A DNA stretch of 64,000 nucleotides from an uncultured Salinicoccus sp. (GCA_947494965.1 CANLWV010000005.1:1-64000); one strand, 5' to 3'; counted from the stretch's first letter, positions 53,564-62,780 are shown. Notes: a model not told the origin generated them from the letters alone. Numbers and translations are program-made.

Positions 53564-55022
53564 AATCCTCTTCTATTGGACGTGCCTTTGTTATGCCGTC
53601 TTCCAGGATTTCATCCGTGGTGACCCGCTTAAGCATGAAGGACAGGCCAAGTGCCACCAGAAGCATCAGTGTGGCGATCAGGAAGGCGAAATTTATGCCG
53701 TCCAGCATAGCCTGGTTGATGATGGCTTCATCAGTTGAGGAAACACCTTGCAGTTTTGCATTCATCCTGTTCTGCATGATGGTGATCAAAAGTGCTGTAC
53801 CGATGGCACCAGACACCTGATTCAACATGCTGTTGATGGAAGAGCCGTGCGGTGTCAGTTTGGGTGTCAGCTGGTTCATCCCATTGGTCATCACCGGTGT
53901 CATGACGAGTGTCATGCCGAATGCCCGGATCGAGTAGAGCATGATCAGAAAGCCATAGCTGGTGTCGAAGGTCAGCCGGCTGAAGAAGTAGGTGGTTGCG
54001 ACGGTCAGCACAAGGCCGGTGATGGCGAGCCGTTTCGGCCCGAACATATCGAAGAGTTTACCAGATACCGGGCTCATAAATCCCATGATCAGGGCGCCCG
54101 GCAATAACAGGAGGCCGGTATCGATCGGCGATATCCCCTGGATGTCCTGGAGGTAGATCGGCATAAGTATCATGCCTGAGAACAGCGCCATATTCATTGT
54201 GCCGATGAGGATGGAAGACAAGGTGAACATCGGAAACTTGTAGACTGAAAAATCGAGCATCGGCCGTGCCATATGGGTCTGTTTACGTACATAAAGGAAA
54301 ACGCTGATAAATCCGATAACGAGCGTGATGATGACGTCGGGACGCGTCCACCCACCATTTCCCGCTGAACTGAAACCATACAGTATGCCGCCAAAACCCA
54401 GTGTTGATAGGATGACTGAAGGAATATTGATCTTTATGGCATCTTTAGTTTCTGTTTTAGGGAGTTTGAACCATCCGATTGTAAGGACGATCAGCAATAC
54501 TGGAACCATCATGAAAAACAGCATATGCCAGGAATAGCTTTGGACGATAAATCCCGATAGTGTCGGACCGATGGCCGGTGCAAAGAACATGACCAGGCTG
54601 AATAGGCCCATGGCCGTTCCGCGGCGGGCAGGCGGAAAGCTCGTGATCATGACGGTCATCAGCAGCGGCATCAATATTGCTGAGCCTGAAGCCTGGATCA
54701 TCCGGCCAATTAACAGAACATAGAATTCGGGCGACAGTCCGGCCACGAGTGTACCTGTCAGGAAAAGCAGCATGGCAGCCAGGAAAAGTGTTTTGGAACT
54801 GAAGCGCTGCATCAGGAAAGCGGTGGTCGGGATGACAATACCGCTGACAAGCATATAGGCCGTGGACACCCACTGCACAGTGGAGGTCGTGATATCAAAG
54901 TCATTTTTAATGGACGGCAAGGCGACATTCAAAAAAGTGTTGGAAAGCAGTGCGACGAAAGCACCGGACAATAGTATGAAAATCAGGCGGTAATCCGGTT
55001 TCTGTTGTATGTTTTGTTCCAT
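53562..55022 (-). CDS. DHA2 family MFS drug transporter (second copy)
   Basis: A 486-residue EmrB/QacA-type transporter, paralogous to the one it faces: the TM4-TM5 regions (GRMIQASGSAILMPLLMT, FFAPAIGPTLSGFIVQ) align directly. The two are clearly diverged, so this is not a recent duplication. ATG 55022 is preceded by weak AGAGGGATTCC. Proton-driven export is expected; substrate unknown. Confidence 0.9.
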   Translation of the reverse strand: MEQNIQQKPDYRLIFILLSGAFVALLSNTFLNVALPSIKNDFDITTSTVQWVSTAYMLVSGIVIPTTAFLMQRFSSKTLFLAAMLLFLTGTLVAGLSPEFYVLLIGRMIQASGSAILMPLLMTVMITSFPPARRGTAMGLFSLVMFFAPAIGPTLSGFIVQSYSWHMLFFMMVPVLLIVLTIGWFKLPKTETKDAIKINIPSVILSTLGFGGILYGFSSAGNGGWTRPDVIITLVIGFISVFLYVRKQTHMARPMLDFSVYKFPMFTLSSILIGTMNMALFSGMILMPIYLQDIQGISPIDTGLLLLPGALIMGFMSPVSGKLFDMFGPKRLAITGLVLTVATTYFFSRLTFDTSYGFLIMLYSIRAFGMTLVMTPVMTNGMNQLTPKLTPHGSSINSMLNQVSGAIGTALLITIMQNRMNAKLQGVSSTDEAIINQAMLDGINFAFLIATLMLLVALGLSFMLKRVTTDEILEDGITKARPIEED

Positions 55023-55097
55023 GGAATCCCTCTATTTCTCTAAAATCAATAGTCCTATTATATTCCGATTTACGAAATAAGCAAGGGATTCCACTCG

Positions 55098-55268
55098 CTA
55101 TAATCTGTTGTCGATGGTGATGTAGATATAGAAGCCGATCGTAATGCCGAGCAGCAGTGAAACGGGTATGGCAAAACTTCCGAATGACGGTGCCAGTGAA
55201 GTGATCAGCCAGTAGATTGCCAATGTAACGATGCCCATCAGGATCAGGCTGAGTAGAAAACGTGTCAC
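55098..55268 (-). CDS. Small two-helix membrane protein
   Basis: A 56-residue protein with two membrane helices (FLLSLILMGIVTLAIYWLI and IPVSLLLGITIGFYIYI). GTG 55268 is chosen because AAGGAG lies about 9 nt upstream; the open frame to 55355 lacks a site. It is 75 bp past the MFS gene start on the same strand and may be its first operon partner. No family recognised. Confidence 0.6.
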   Translation of the reverse strand: MTRFLLSLILMGIVTLAIYWLITSLAPSFGSFAIPVSLLLGITIGFYIYITIDNRL

Positions 55269-55467
55269 TATATAAATCTCCTTCAATTTTATTTGGATTA
55301 ACCCTTTATCATTGCAGTATGACGCTGAGGGGCGGATACAGAAACTGATCCACAATATCGATTATATAGAAAACAGAGATGAATTCAATCACCTTGCCAT
55401 TACAACTGCTAGACGACAGCATATCGGATTGTTGGTTTGAATCATTATATTTATAATGGGTAATCAC

Positions 55468-55496
55468 TTGTAATTAATACCCCTGCAGGGTATAAT
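55468..55496 (+). promoter_or_regulatory. copB promoter with CsoR-like operator
   Basis: TTGTAA (55468-55473), 17 bp, TATAAT (55491-55496). Between and across the -10, TACCCCTGCAGGGTATA (55478-55494) is a pseudo-palindrome resembling CsoR sites of copper operons. No csoR gene is in the window. Confidence 0.75.
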
Positions 55497-55539
55497 CGGG
55501 GTGAAGTTGATATTGGATTGAATAGAAGGAGTGATTGGA

Positions 55540-57597
55540 ATGGCGGATCATAATAACGAAGTCCATGACCATCAGGACGCTGACCATGCGCATGATCACG
55601 GGGGTGGGCACGACCATGGTGGTGGCCATAATCATGGCAATCATGATCATGGAGATATGGTGGCCGAATTCCGCAAGAAGTTTTTCATAATACTTGTCGT
55701 GACGATTCCCATCGTACTGCTGTCACCGATGATACAGGGGTTCATGGGGGTCGACTGGCGCTTTCCAGGAGACATGTATATCGTAGCTGCACTTTCGACA
55801 TTCGTCTATTTCTATGGAGGTTGGCCATTCATCAAAGGCGCCATAGACGAACTTAAAGAAAAAAAACCGGGTATGATGACATTGATCGGGATGGCGATTT
55901 CCATCGCATTCTTCTACAGCATGGCAGTCGTCTTTGGGTTCAACGGGGAACAGATATTCTGGGAGCTGGCGACGCTCGTGCTGATCATGCTGCTTGGCCA
56001 TTGGATAGAAATGCGCTCCATCAGCAACGCATCAAAGGCGTTGGAATCGTTGGCCTCGCTGATGCCGAATACCGCAAACCGCATCTCTGCTGACGATGAG
56101 GTGGAAGAAGTCGCAGTGGATGATCTGCAGACTGGCGATCTGTTGCTTGTCAGACCTGGCGAGAAGATACCCCTGGACGGTAAAATTGTTAAAGGATCTT
56201 CCCAAGTGGACGAGTCAATGCTTACAGGAGAGTCCGTACCGACTGAGAAAACAACTGATGATGAAGTGATCGGTGGATCCATCAACAAAGAAGGCTCCCT
56301 TACGATCGAAGTGGAAAAGCTGATGGATGACTCCTACCTGAATCAAGTGATTGAAATGGTGAAGGCGTCGCAGGCCACGAAGTCGAGGACGCAGGATATT
56401 ACGAACCGGGCCGCCAAGTGGCTGTTCTATATCGCTTTAGCAGCTGGCATCATTACATTCTTCGTATGGATCAGTATCGGAGCAAGCATTGATACTTCAA
56501 TCCAAAGGATGGTTACTGTGATGGTCATCACATGTCCGCACGCCTTGGGACTCGCGGCACCGTTAGTCATCTCAGTATCCACCGCCCTGTCGGCTAAACA
56601 TGGGCTGCTTATACGCAACAGGCCCCAGTTTGAACAGGCGCGTAACATCGATGCTGTAATATTCGATAAGACGGGTACATTGACCGAAGGTGAATTCGGA
56701 GTCACGGACGTGCAGACATTCGGCGACATGGATGAAGATACGATGCTGAGCTTCGCAGCAACTGCGGAAAATGATTCTGAACACCCGATTGCCAGAGGCA
56801 TAATCGACGAAGCATCAAAGAGGGCACTCGACCTGTACGAAATGAAGGGTTTCAATTCCATAACAGGTGTAGGAATTGAAGGAACAATCGACGGTAAAAA
56901 TGTGAAGGTCGTGAGCCCCGGATATATTAAGGAACAGAAGATGGCATTTGATGATGGCAATTTCAATACTTGGTCAAGCCAAGGGAAGACTGTGGTGTTC
57001 CTGGTTATCGACGAATCGTTGGCAGGTGCCATCGCTCTAGCCGACAAGATAAAGGAAAGTGCAAAAGAAACAATCGACCAATTGCACAAACGTAATATAA
57101 AAGCCATGATGCTCACTGGAGATAACCAAAAAGTGGCGGATTATGTTGCACAGCAGATCGGCATTGATGAAGTCTATGCAGAAGTGCTGCCGGATGAAAA
57201 AGCCAAGAAGGTAACGGAAATCAAAGCGCGCGGATTGGTCGTCGCAATGACGGGGGACGGCATCAATGACGCACCTGCATTGACCGAGGCGGATGTCGGC
57301 ATTGCGGTAGGTGCAGGTACCGATATCGCAATGGATAGTGCAGACATCATACTGGTTGAGAGTAATCCAAAAGATATTCTTGGTATATTCAGCCTGTCTA
57401 AGAAAACGTTCAATAAAATGGTCCAGAACCTGATATGGGCAACGGGCTACAACGTATTTGCGATTCCATTGGCAGCAGGGGTGCTTGCGCCATGGGGCAT
57501 TGTACTGAGCCCAGCTGTCGGTGCGATACTAATGAGCTTGAGTACAATCATCGTCGCAATCAACGCCCAACTCCTGCATCGCTTTGAAATGGAATGA
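55540..57597 (+). CDS. copB: Copper-exporting P-type ATPase CopB
   Basis: A 685-residue P1B-3 ATPase. The N-terminus is His-rich (repeated HDHGGGHDHGGGHNHG) instead of carrying CxxC metal domains. The membrane metal motif is CPH at residue 332 (TCPHALGLAAP), the hallmark of CopB; the phosphorylated Asp is in DKTGT at 376, and TGES and GDGINDAPAL are intact. ATG 55540 follows AAGGAGTG. Probably copper-induced through the CsoR-like site. Confidence 0.95.
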   Translation: MADHNNEVHDHQDADHAHDHGGGHDHGGGHNHGNHDHGDMVAEFRKKFFIILVVTIPIVLLSPMIQGFMGVDWRFPGDMYIVAALSTFVYFYGGWPFIKGAIDELKEKKPGMMTLIGMAISIAFFYSMAVVFGFNGEQIFWELATLVLIMLLGHWIEMRSISNASKALESLASLMPNTANRISADDEVEEVAVDDLQTGDLLLVRPGEKIPLDGKIVKGSSQVDESMLTGESVPTEKTTDDEVIGGSINKEGSLTIEVEKLMDDSYLNQVIEMVKASQATKSRTQDITNRAAKWLFYIALAAGIITFFVWISIGASIDTSIQRMVTVMVITCPHALGLAAPLVISVSTALSAKHGLLIRNRPQFEQARNIDAVIFDKTGTLTEGEFGVTDVQTFGDMDEDTMLSFAATAENDSEHPIARGIIDEASKRALDLYEMKGFNSITGVGIEGTIDGKNVKVVSPGYIKEQKMAFDDGNFNTWSSQGKTVVFLVIDESLAGAIALADKIKESAKETIDQLHKRNIKAMMLTGDNQKVADYVAQQIGIDEVYAEVLPDEKAKKVTEIKARGLVVAMTGDGINDAPALTEADVGIAVGAGTDIAMDSADIILVESNPKDILGIFSLSKKTFNKMVQNLIWATGYNVFAIPLAAGVLAPWGIVLSPAVGAILMSLSTIIVAINAQLLHRFEME

Positions 57598-57618
57598 TGC
57601 ACCGTATTGTATACAAAG

Positions 57619-57650
57619 AAAGCGTCCATCCTTTTTAGGATGGACGCTTT
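57619..57650. terminator. Hairpin between copB and the YdhK lipoprotein gene
   Basis: Perfect 14-bp stem AAAGCGTCCATCCT with its complement around TTTT, between convergent genes. The U-tracts come only from the stem ends. Confidence 0.75.
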
Positions 57651-57666
57651 ATCAATCATTGGCGCT

Positions 57667-58260
57667 TTACTTGGACTCGGGTGAAGTCAGCTCGCTTTCG
57701 ACCACCCATTTATGGTTCTTGACTTCCTCATTGGTGTCTGTGGTTTTGAAGTCGACCATATAGACAGTCGTCTGTTCAGCTGAATCGATCGTGGCTTCAG
57801 CACCTTTCATACCAACCATATGCTGCGCAGTCATGACGACCTCATCACCTTGTTCAAGTGGCGCATCACCCGGTTCTTCCAATTCTTCATGGATTACCCA
57901 TTTATGGTCTTCCACCTTATCTCCACCATTTGTGGGGATATAGGAGACCGTATAGACCGTCGTATCAAAAGCACCGGAGATGGTCGCCTCGGCTCCATCC
58001 ATACCTGACATATGATCAGCTTGGATGATGGCAGTGCTGCCCACTTCAAATTTTGGGTCATCTGCTTCCTCTAAATCATCAGGTACTTCTCCCGAACTGG
58101 ACATCTCATCTGCAGAGTGCTCCATGCCGCTGCTTTCTTCAGACTGTGGTTCAGTCGTCTGTGCTTCGTCGCTGCTTGTATCAGCATCTTCACCGCAAGC
58201 AGTCAACGTAAGGGCGGTAAAGATGGATAGGAAACCCAACGAAATTTTGTGTTTTAACAT
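57667..58260 (-). CDS. YdhK family lipoprotein (tandem DUF1541)
   Basis: A 197-residue lipoprotein with lipobox LTAC (Cys22), an acidic Ser/Glu-rich linker (25-65), then two DUF1541 repeats. Both repeats share the pattern DHMSGMDGAEATI/QHMVGMKGAEATI and DHKWVIHEEL/NHKWVVESEL. Met- and His-rich repeats suit copper binding outside the membrane, and the convergent copB supports a role in copper homeostasis; this is inference. ATG 58260 follows CGGAGGG. Confidence 0.88.
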   Translation of the reverse strand: MLKHKISLGFLSIFTALTLTACGEDADTSSDEAQTTEPQSEESSGMEHSADEMSSSGEVPDDLEEADDPKFEVGSTAIIQADHMSGMDGAEATISGAFDTTVYTVSYIPTNGGDKVEDHKWVIHEELEEPGDAPLEQGDEVVMTAQHMVGMKGAEATIDSAEQTTVYMVDFKTTDTNEEVKNHKWVVESELTSPESK

Positions 58261-58354
58261 GTAAATCCCTCCGAATAGATTGATCTAATATACCTTACCC
58301 GCGTATTTTGCATTTTATGTGCAGATTTTCAAACATTCATCCTTCCAAAAAGGC

Positions 58355-58559
58355 ATGGACGAATTTTTCGGGTTTGGTCTTTTCGGGCTGATCATCGTCA
58401 TTGCGCTGTCCCTCATACTAATCTGGGTGATGAGGGGGATAGCGGCAATAATGAAAGGTGACGGAAAATCGTGCGCTCGATATACTGAACAAACGCCTCG
58501 CCAAAGGTGAAATTTCAGAAGAAGAATATGAGCGCTTAAGGGAGAAAATGAGAAATTAA
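58355..58559 (+). pseudogene. SHOCT-domain membrane protein gene broken by a frameshift
   Basis: The first frame (from ATG 58355 or GTG 58319) encodes a membrane helix (LFGLIIVIALSLILIWVMRG) and then drifts into unrelated sequence ending at 58510. In the next frame, from about 58463, ENRALDILNKRLAKGEISEE and its continuation form a clear SHOCT domain to TAA 58557. One extra base near 58462 (GACGGAAAAT) separates them. Intact relatives have the helix followed directly by SHOCT and occur near copper genes. A sequencing error is possible. Confidence 0.75.
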
Positions 58560-58570
58560 CGACGAAAAAC

Positions 58571-58607
58571 ATCCGGGCGCCTCTTATAGGGGCGCCCGGA
58601 TATTTTT
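58571..58607 (+). terminator. Terminator after the SHOCT gene
   Basis: Perfect 11-bp stem ATCCGGGCGCC/GGCGCCCGGAT followed by ATTTTTT. Confidence 0.9.
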
Positions 58608-58653
58608 TGTATGTGCCTACACGGTGCAAGGCACATTACATATTCTAATTCCA

Positions 58654-59139
58654 TTAAACGTGAAGGGTCATCAGTACGGTCTTTAGGACGTGGCCATCGA
58701 AATCATCATCATATTCTTTGACGGTTCTAAATCCTCTGGCGTCATAAAATCGTCTGCCGATCTTATTTTCTTTTTCTACTTCAACATAGAGGGTGGCCAA
58801 GCCTTCAATCTGTTCTATCCCATGTGTCAGCAATAGAGTACCCACACCTTTATTTTGGGAGGCCGGGCGTAGGTAGATGGCGTTGAGCACGACTTTCCCT
58901 TGAGCGTCAGGCTGGGTGAAATCAGCAAAGCCAATCATTTTTCCATCCTCTTCTGCTACGAACATATGCGATTGGGCAAGTTTACGGTGCATCATGTCAT
59001 CGCTGTAGGCCATGTCTAAAAAACGATTCTGGATCTCAAGGGGGATGATCCCCTTATATGTAGCATGCCAGCTGTCGGTTGCCGTCTCCTGCACACCTTT
59101 AATATCTGAACGCGTCATTTTACGGATTTGTGGGCTCAT
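58654..59139 (-). CDS. GNAT family N-acetyltransferase
   Basis: A 161-residue GNAT protein. The acetyl-CoA region is LRPASQNKGVGTLLLTHGIE (about residues 90-110), with YVEVEKENKIGRRFYDARGF in the last motif. No adjacent gene suggests a substrate. ATG 59139 follows GAGGGAGAT. Confidence 0.88.
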   Translation of the reverse strand: MSPQIRKMTRSDIKGVQETATDSWHATYKGIIPLEIQNRFLDMAYSDDMMHRKLAQSHMFVAEEDGKMIGFADFTQPDAQGKVVLNAIYLRPASQNKGVGTLLLTHGIEQIEGLATLYVEVEKENKIGRRFYDARGFRTVKEYDDDFDGHVLKTVLMTLHV

Positions 59140-59523
59140 GGTATCTCCCTCTCATATCTAATGATTTAACCTCTCCAAAGGGGGAGGCGATGTTGCTGAT
59201 ATTGCCGTTACATGCTTATGCTCTCCCAAATTTGTTTTGAAAAGAGGATAGAAAGGCCTAAAACCCGTTGCCCGTTAAGCGATAATTAGGATTTGATGCT
59301 ATTCCATAACGGGCATCGTCACATGAAACAGACTTAGAAATCGGTTGTTGAGAGTGTTTGCTTAAGTCCATTATCCCTCCATAGGGGTGAAAATGCAATT
59401 CATCGCAAATATAGACGGAAGAAATGACGGCTTAAAGATTTACAATGATTTGCATGAATAAAACTACTTTGAACGGGTAAATAACGTATAGACGGAAGAA
59501 AAGAAATTGGAGGTATGACACCA
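59140..59523. other. 384-bp gap upstream of the DinB gene
   Basis: It holds a 9-bp inverted repeat TGCCCGTTA (59269-59277) / TAACGGGCA (59307-59315) and a 15-bp direct repeat TATAGACGGAAGAAA at 59410-59424 and 59487-59501. The second copy overlaps the region just before the DinB ribosome-binding site. No ORF recognised. Confidence 0.5.
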
Positions 59524-59994
59524 ATGGCTAGAGAGCTATTACTTTTTGAATTGAATAGTGTACGCAATTGGACGATCAAACTATTTGACGAAGTGAAAGA
59601 AGAGGATATGCATCATATCCCTGAAGGCTTCAACAACAGCCTGCATTGGCAGTTCGGACATGTCGCAACAATGATGGAAATGGTTACGGCTGCTGTCACG
59701 GATAAAAATACAGATACGCATAAAAGGTATGCAAAGTATTTCGGAGGTGGGACAAGTCCGGATGACTTCGACGATGATACACCAGATACCAAAGAGATCG
59801 AAGCATTACTGCGCGGTCACATGGCACGTCTCGAAGATGTAGAAGAAGAAGTGCTTCAGGAGGATCTTCCACGCGAGTTCATGGGCATGACCAAGCGTTT
59901 TGAACAGGTTGGATTTGTCGCACTCCATGAAGCGATGCACGTAGGTAAAATGCAAGAGATGAAACGTGTATTGGACAATAGGGGAGTATCCTAA
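59524..59994 (+). CDS. DinB family protein
   Basis: A 156-residue four-helix-bundle protein of the DinB/YfiT superfamily, whose members often bind a metal through three His. Candidate ligands are in LHWQFGHVATM and ALHEAMHVGKM. ATG 59524 follows TTGGAGG at 10 nt; ATG 59515 overlaps that site. A thiol transferase role is known for some relatives; function here is unknown. Confidence 0.85.
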   Translation: MARELLLFELNSVRNWTIKLFDEVKEEDMHHIPEGFNNSLHWQFGHVATMMEMVTAAVTDKNTDTHKRYAKYFGGGTSPDDFDDDTPDTKEIEALLRGHMARLEDVEEEVLQEDLPREFMGMTKRFEQVGFVALHEAMHVGKMQEMKRVLDNRGVS

Positions 59995-60014
59995 AATATC
60001 CCCTTAAAATGTTG

Positions 60015-60049
60015 AAGGCCCCCATCCATAAGGATGGGAGGCCTTTTTT
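60015..60049 (+). terminator. Terminator after the DinB gene
   Basis: AAGGCC-CCCATCC pairs with GGATGGG-A-GGCCTT around ATAA, followed by T-run. Confidence 0.88.
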
Positions 60050-60065
60050 GATGGCGCATTACAAT

Positions 60066-60091
60066 AAAAAAACCGGCCTTAAAAGGCCGGT
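60066..60091 (-). terminator. Terminator of the DJ-1/PfpI gene
   Basis: Stem ACCGGCCTT/AAGGCCGGT with loop AA; the A-run at 60066-60072 is the U-tract on the minus strand. Confidence 0.85.
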
Positions 60092-60100
60092 GTGCAAATA

Positions 60101-60769
60101 TTATTTTCCGAGTTTATCTATAACTGCCTGGGCAGCAGCTTCAGCTGAAGCCGGGTTTTGTCCTGTGATGAATTGGCCATCTTTTACGACATGTTCCTCC
60201 ATCGCTTCTCCAACTACGAATCCTGCGCCGTTTTCTTCCAACTTGGATTGGAGGGCAAAAGGCATGTCATCATAGAGTTTCATGGCTTTTTCTTCTTCAT
60301 TTGTGAAACCTGTGAGTTTGACGCCATCGACTACATATTTGCCATCTTTCGTCTTGGCATCTGCAAATGCTGCCGGGCCATGGCAGACTGCTGCAATCGT
60401 GCGGCCATCATCTTTGAAGAACGCAAGGATATTTTGAATATCCGCCTGGCCAGGGAAGTCGTACATCGTGCCGTGCCCTCCAGCGAAGAAGATTGCATCG
60501 TAGCCTTCATAGACCATGTCCTTGACACGTTTAGTGTCCTGAAGCAGCTTGATGATGTCTTTCTCGTTCTCGTCCTGCTCACCTTCCAAGGAATTTGGAT
60601 CGAGCGGTACTGCGCCACCTTTTGGAGATGCGAAATCCACTCTATAGCCTGCTCCTTGGAAGACATGGTACGGTTCAGCCGCTTCGCTCAGCCATAGTCC
60701 TGTCGGTCTGCTGTCGTCGTTGTTTATCGTCCCATGGTTGGTCACGATGATCAATACTGATTTACTCAT
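60101..60769 (-). CDS. DJ-1/PfpI family protein (class I glutamine amidotransferase-like)
   Basis: A 222-residue DJ-1 superfamily protein of the Hsp31-like type. The nucleophile elbow is AVCHGPAA (Cys129, His130) and FFAGGHGTMYDF supplies the preceding Gly-rich loop. Family members act as glyoxalase III, deglycase or chaperone. ATG 60769 follows AAGGAGAGG. Monocistronic. Confidence 0.9.
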   Translation of the reverse strand: MSKSVLIIVTNHGTINNDDSRPTGLWLSEAAEPYHVFQGAGYRVDFASPKGGAVPLDPNSLEGEQDENEKDIIKLLQDTKRVKDMVYEGYDAIFFAGGHGTMYDFPGQADIQNILAFFKDDGRTIAAVCHGPAAFADAKTKDGKYVVDGVKLTGFTNEEEKAMKLYDDMPFALQSKLEENGAGFVVGEAMEEHVVKDGQFITGQNPASAEAAAQAVIDKLGK

Positions 60770-60888
60770 AATGATATCCTCTCCTTTCTATTTGATTTAC
60801 CCTTATCATGTTATACTTAATCTTAAATGGAAACTAGAGTTTGAAATGGATCCATTTATCAATCATATCTTCGTATGGGGGTAGGAAA

Positions 60889-61689
60889 ATGAAAGTGGAC
60901 TTTGGCAATGTGGCGGACAATTACCTTAAGTATAGAAATGATATTCCAGAACGCCTCGTGTCAGATTTGGAAATGCGTGAAGTCGTCATTTCAGGCAGTA
61001 AAGTGGCAGATCTTGGAGCAGGTCCCGGTCTGCTCAGCAAAATGCTCAGCTCAAGAGGGGCTGTCATCGACGCTGTGGAACCTTCTTCTGAACTGATTAA
61101 AGCTGGCCAAAAGCATATAGGAGATGAGCTGGAAGTCGTCTTCAGGGAAGGGTATGCAGAAGACACGGGATTGATTGACAAAAACTATGATATCGTTACG
61201 GTCATGCGCGCCTGGCATTGGTTCGACCGGGAAGCAACCATTAAAGAAGTGCAACGGATCCTAAAGCCTGGTGGCTATCTGATCATAATGGATTCAGGGT
61301 TTACCTCCGCATCAAAAATCGTCAAAGAATCGATGAAGACGATACAGAACTATTCGCCAGACAGACAGATTCGGCCAGCAGGCACAAAAGACAATGCGAC
61401 TCAGATGATCAACAGTTTTCCAGTTGAGTGGTTTGAGGAATGGAAATCTGCACGCTTTGATCTGATGGAACTGTTCAAGATCGATTATGATGTAAAGTTC
61501 ACCAATGAAGAGTGGATCGGCAGACTGTCATCCGTGTCTTGGGTGGCAGAAATGAAGGAGAAGCAACGGAAGAACACATTGGCGCGTGTAGCCTCATATC
61601 TGGATGAATATTTCCCTGGTACGACACACAAGATTCCCCATATACTCAGTGTCGCCATACTGAAAAATAAAAATATAAAAAATAGCTGA
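60889..61689 (+). CDS. Class I SAM-dependent methyltransferase
   Basis: A 266-residue methyltransferase. Motif I is VADLGAGPG (39-47) and post-I AVEPSSELI; AWHWFDREATIKEVQRILKPGG matches the class's motifs II-III. ATG 60889 follows GGGGGTAGG; the longer frame from 60841 lacks a site. The C-terminal half resembles yeast Crg1/Bacillus YdaC-like methyltransferases. Substrate unknown. Confidence 0.88.
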   Translation: MKVDFGNVADNYLKYRNDIPERLVSDLEMREVVISGSKVADLGAGPGLLSKMLSSRGAVIDAVEPSSELIKAGQKHIGDELEVVFREGYAEDTGLIDKNYDIVTVMRAWHWFDREATIKEVQRILKPGGYLIIMDSGFTSASKIVKESMKTIQNYSPDRQIRPAGTKDNATQMINSFPVEWFEEWKSARFDLMELFKIDYDVKFTNEEWIGRLSSVSWVAEMKEKQRKNTLARVASYLDEYFPGTTHKIPHILSVAILKNKNIKNS

Positions 61690-61736
61690 TGAAGATATTG
61701 CTTTTGTGTTACGGATGATAGTAGGGAGGGAATGGC

Positions 61737-62174
61737 ATGTGGCACGTTAAATCGTTTGAGGAACTGGATGTCGACACACTAGAAGAAATATATCGTTTAA
61801 GGACTTCCGTGTTCGTCGTCGAACAGGAATGCCCCTATCAGGAAGTGGATGGCAGGGATCCTGAATGTACCCATATCTATAAGAAAGATGATTCGGGCAT
61901 TACAGCCTACTTGAGGATTGTGCCGGGAGAACCGATTGCAATCGGTCGAGTCATTGTCAGAAAAGATTATAGGAAAAAAGGACTTGGCAAAGCATTGATG
62001 GAGCAGGCGATGCAATATGTAGGAGAGACGCACCCAGGTGAGATGGTTTATCTACATGGCCAGGCCCACTTGGAAAGGTTCTATCAGCAGTTTGGCTTCA
62101 AGACGACTTCAGAAGTGCACTTGGAAGACGGTATCCCCCATATTGATATGACTTACCAAATGGATCAGGCATGA
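61737..62174 (+). CDS. GNAT family protein, ElaA type
   Basis: A 145-residue ElaA-like acetyltransferase. It starts with the family's LYRLRTSVFVVEQECPYQEVDGRDPE segment (read as IYRLRTSVFVVEQ here), has VRKDYRKKGLGKALM as the acetyl-CoA loop and FYQQFGFKTTSEVHLEDGIP near the end. ATG 61737 follows GGGAGG. The terminator overlaps its stop codon. Confidence 0.92.
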   Translation: MWHVKSFEELDVDTLEEIYRLRTSVFVVEQECPYQEVDGRDPECTHIYKKDDSGITAYLRIVPGEPIAIGRVIVRKDYRKKGLGKALMEQAMQYVGETHPGEMVYLHGQAHLERFYQQFGFKTTSEVHLEDGIPHIDMTYQMDQA

Positions 62175-62191
62175 AGCCTGGTCCATTTTTT
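62161..62191 (+). terminator. Terminator of the elaA-like gene
   Basis: TGGATCAGGC pairs with GCCTGGTCCA (one mismatch) around ATGAA, which includes the stop codon, then six T. Confidence 0.8.
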
Positions 62192-62617
62192 ATATGTAAG
62201 GGGCCGTAGTCATATTATCTTGCCCACTTGTGAATTCGGTACGTAATTATAGTGTGAAATAGAGCATGACATCGAAGAAGAAAAAAATCTTTTTTTCATA
62301 TTGCGCCAATGTCACTAAGATAATGTATATTCAGAAAATACTATGGCAATGCAGTGACCCGCTAAGAAACCGATTGCATATACATAATAATTCAAATAAA
62401 TGTATAATTTATTCATGATCTCCATTTTAATGAAATTATATTACGTATTATTTCATTTATTTTAGAATTGTTTAAAAATTATCAATAGATTTACTTTGGT
62501 AAAAACATCACAATATACTTGATAAAGTACCGGTATAATGGTATATTATATACATAACAAAAGATAATTAAATATTTATATATAAATTATATTACAAATT
62601 TACAGGAGGAATTATTA
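62192..62617. other. 426-bp AT-rich gap before a small orphan gene
   Basis: Strikingly AT-rich compared with flanking genes. A promoter TTGATA (62519-62524), 17 bp, TATATT (62542-62547) can serve the small gene at 62618. An A/T palindrome lies near 62280. No ORF recognised. Confidence 0.55.
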
Positions 62618-62773
62618 ATGTTCTCAACTGATCGCATTACTGCCGAACTTCGCCTTGAAGAGTACAAAAAAATAGCTGAAAGCTATTCTCACCTTGCCGA
62701 AAAGGAAGAAGAGAAGGAACCACGCACTAAAAGATCAATCTTCACTAGATTTTTGACTAGAAGAACTGCATAA
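62618..62773 (+). CDS. Small charged orphan protein (51 aa)
   Basis: A 51-residue soluble protein that begins MFSTDRITAELRLEEYKKIA and ends in a basic segment (KRSIFTRFLTRRTA). It has an AGGAGGA site 7 nt upstream, its own promoter and a strong terminator. The charge pattern (acidic helix, then basic amphipathic tail) suggests a binding or regulatory peptide. I do not recognise a family. Confidence 0.7.
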   Translation: MFSTDRITAELRLEEYKKIAESYSHLAEKEEEKEPRTKRSIFTRFLTRRTA

Positions 62774-62780
62774 TAATACA

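Noticed and set aside
52136-55022. Recent inverted duplication of two MFS genes
   Set aside because: The two DHA2 proteins share only family-level similarity and differ in length; the DNA shows no long inverted identity.
60158-60697. 179-codon plus-strand ORF within the DJ-1 gene
   Set aside because: Shadow frame; the minus strand encodes a clear DJ-1/PfpI protein with Cys129 nucleophile elbow.
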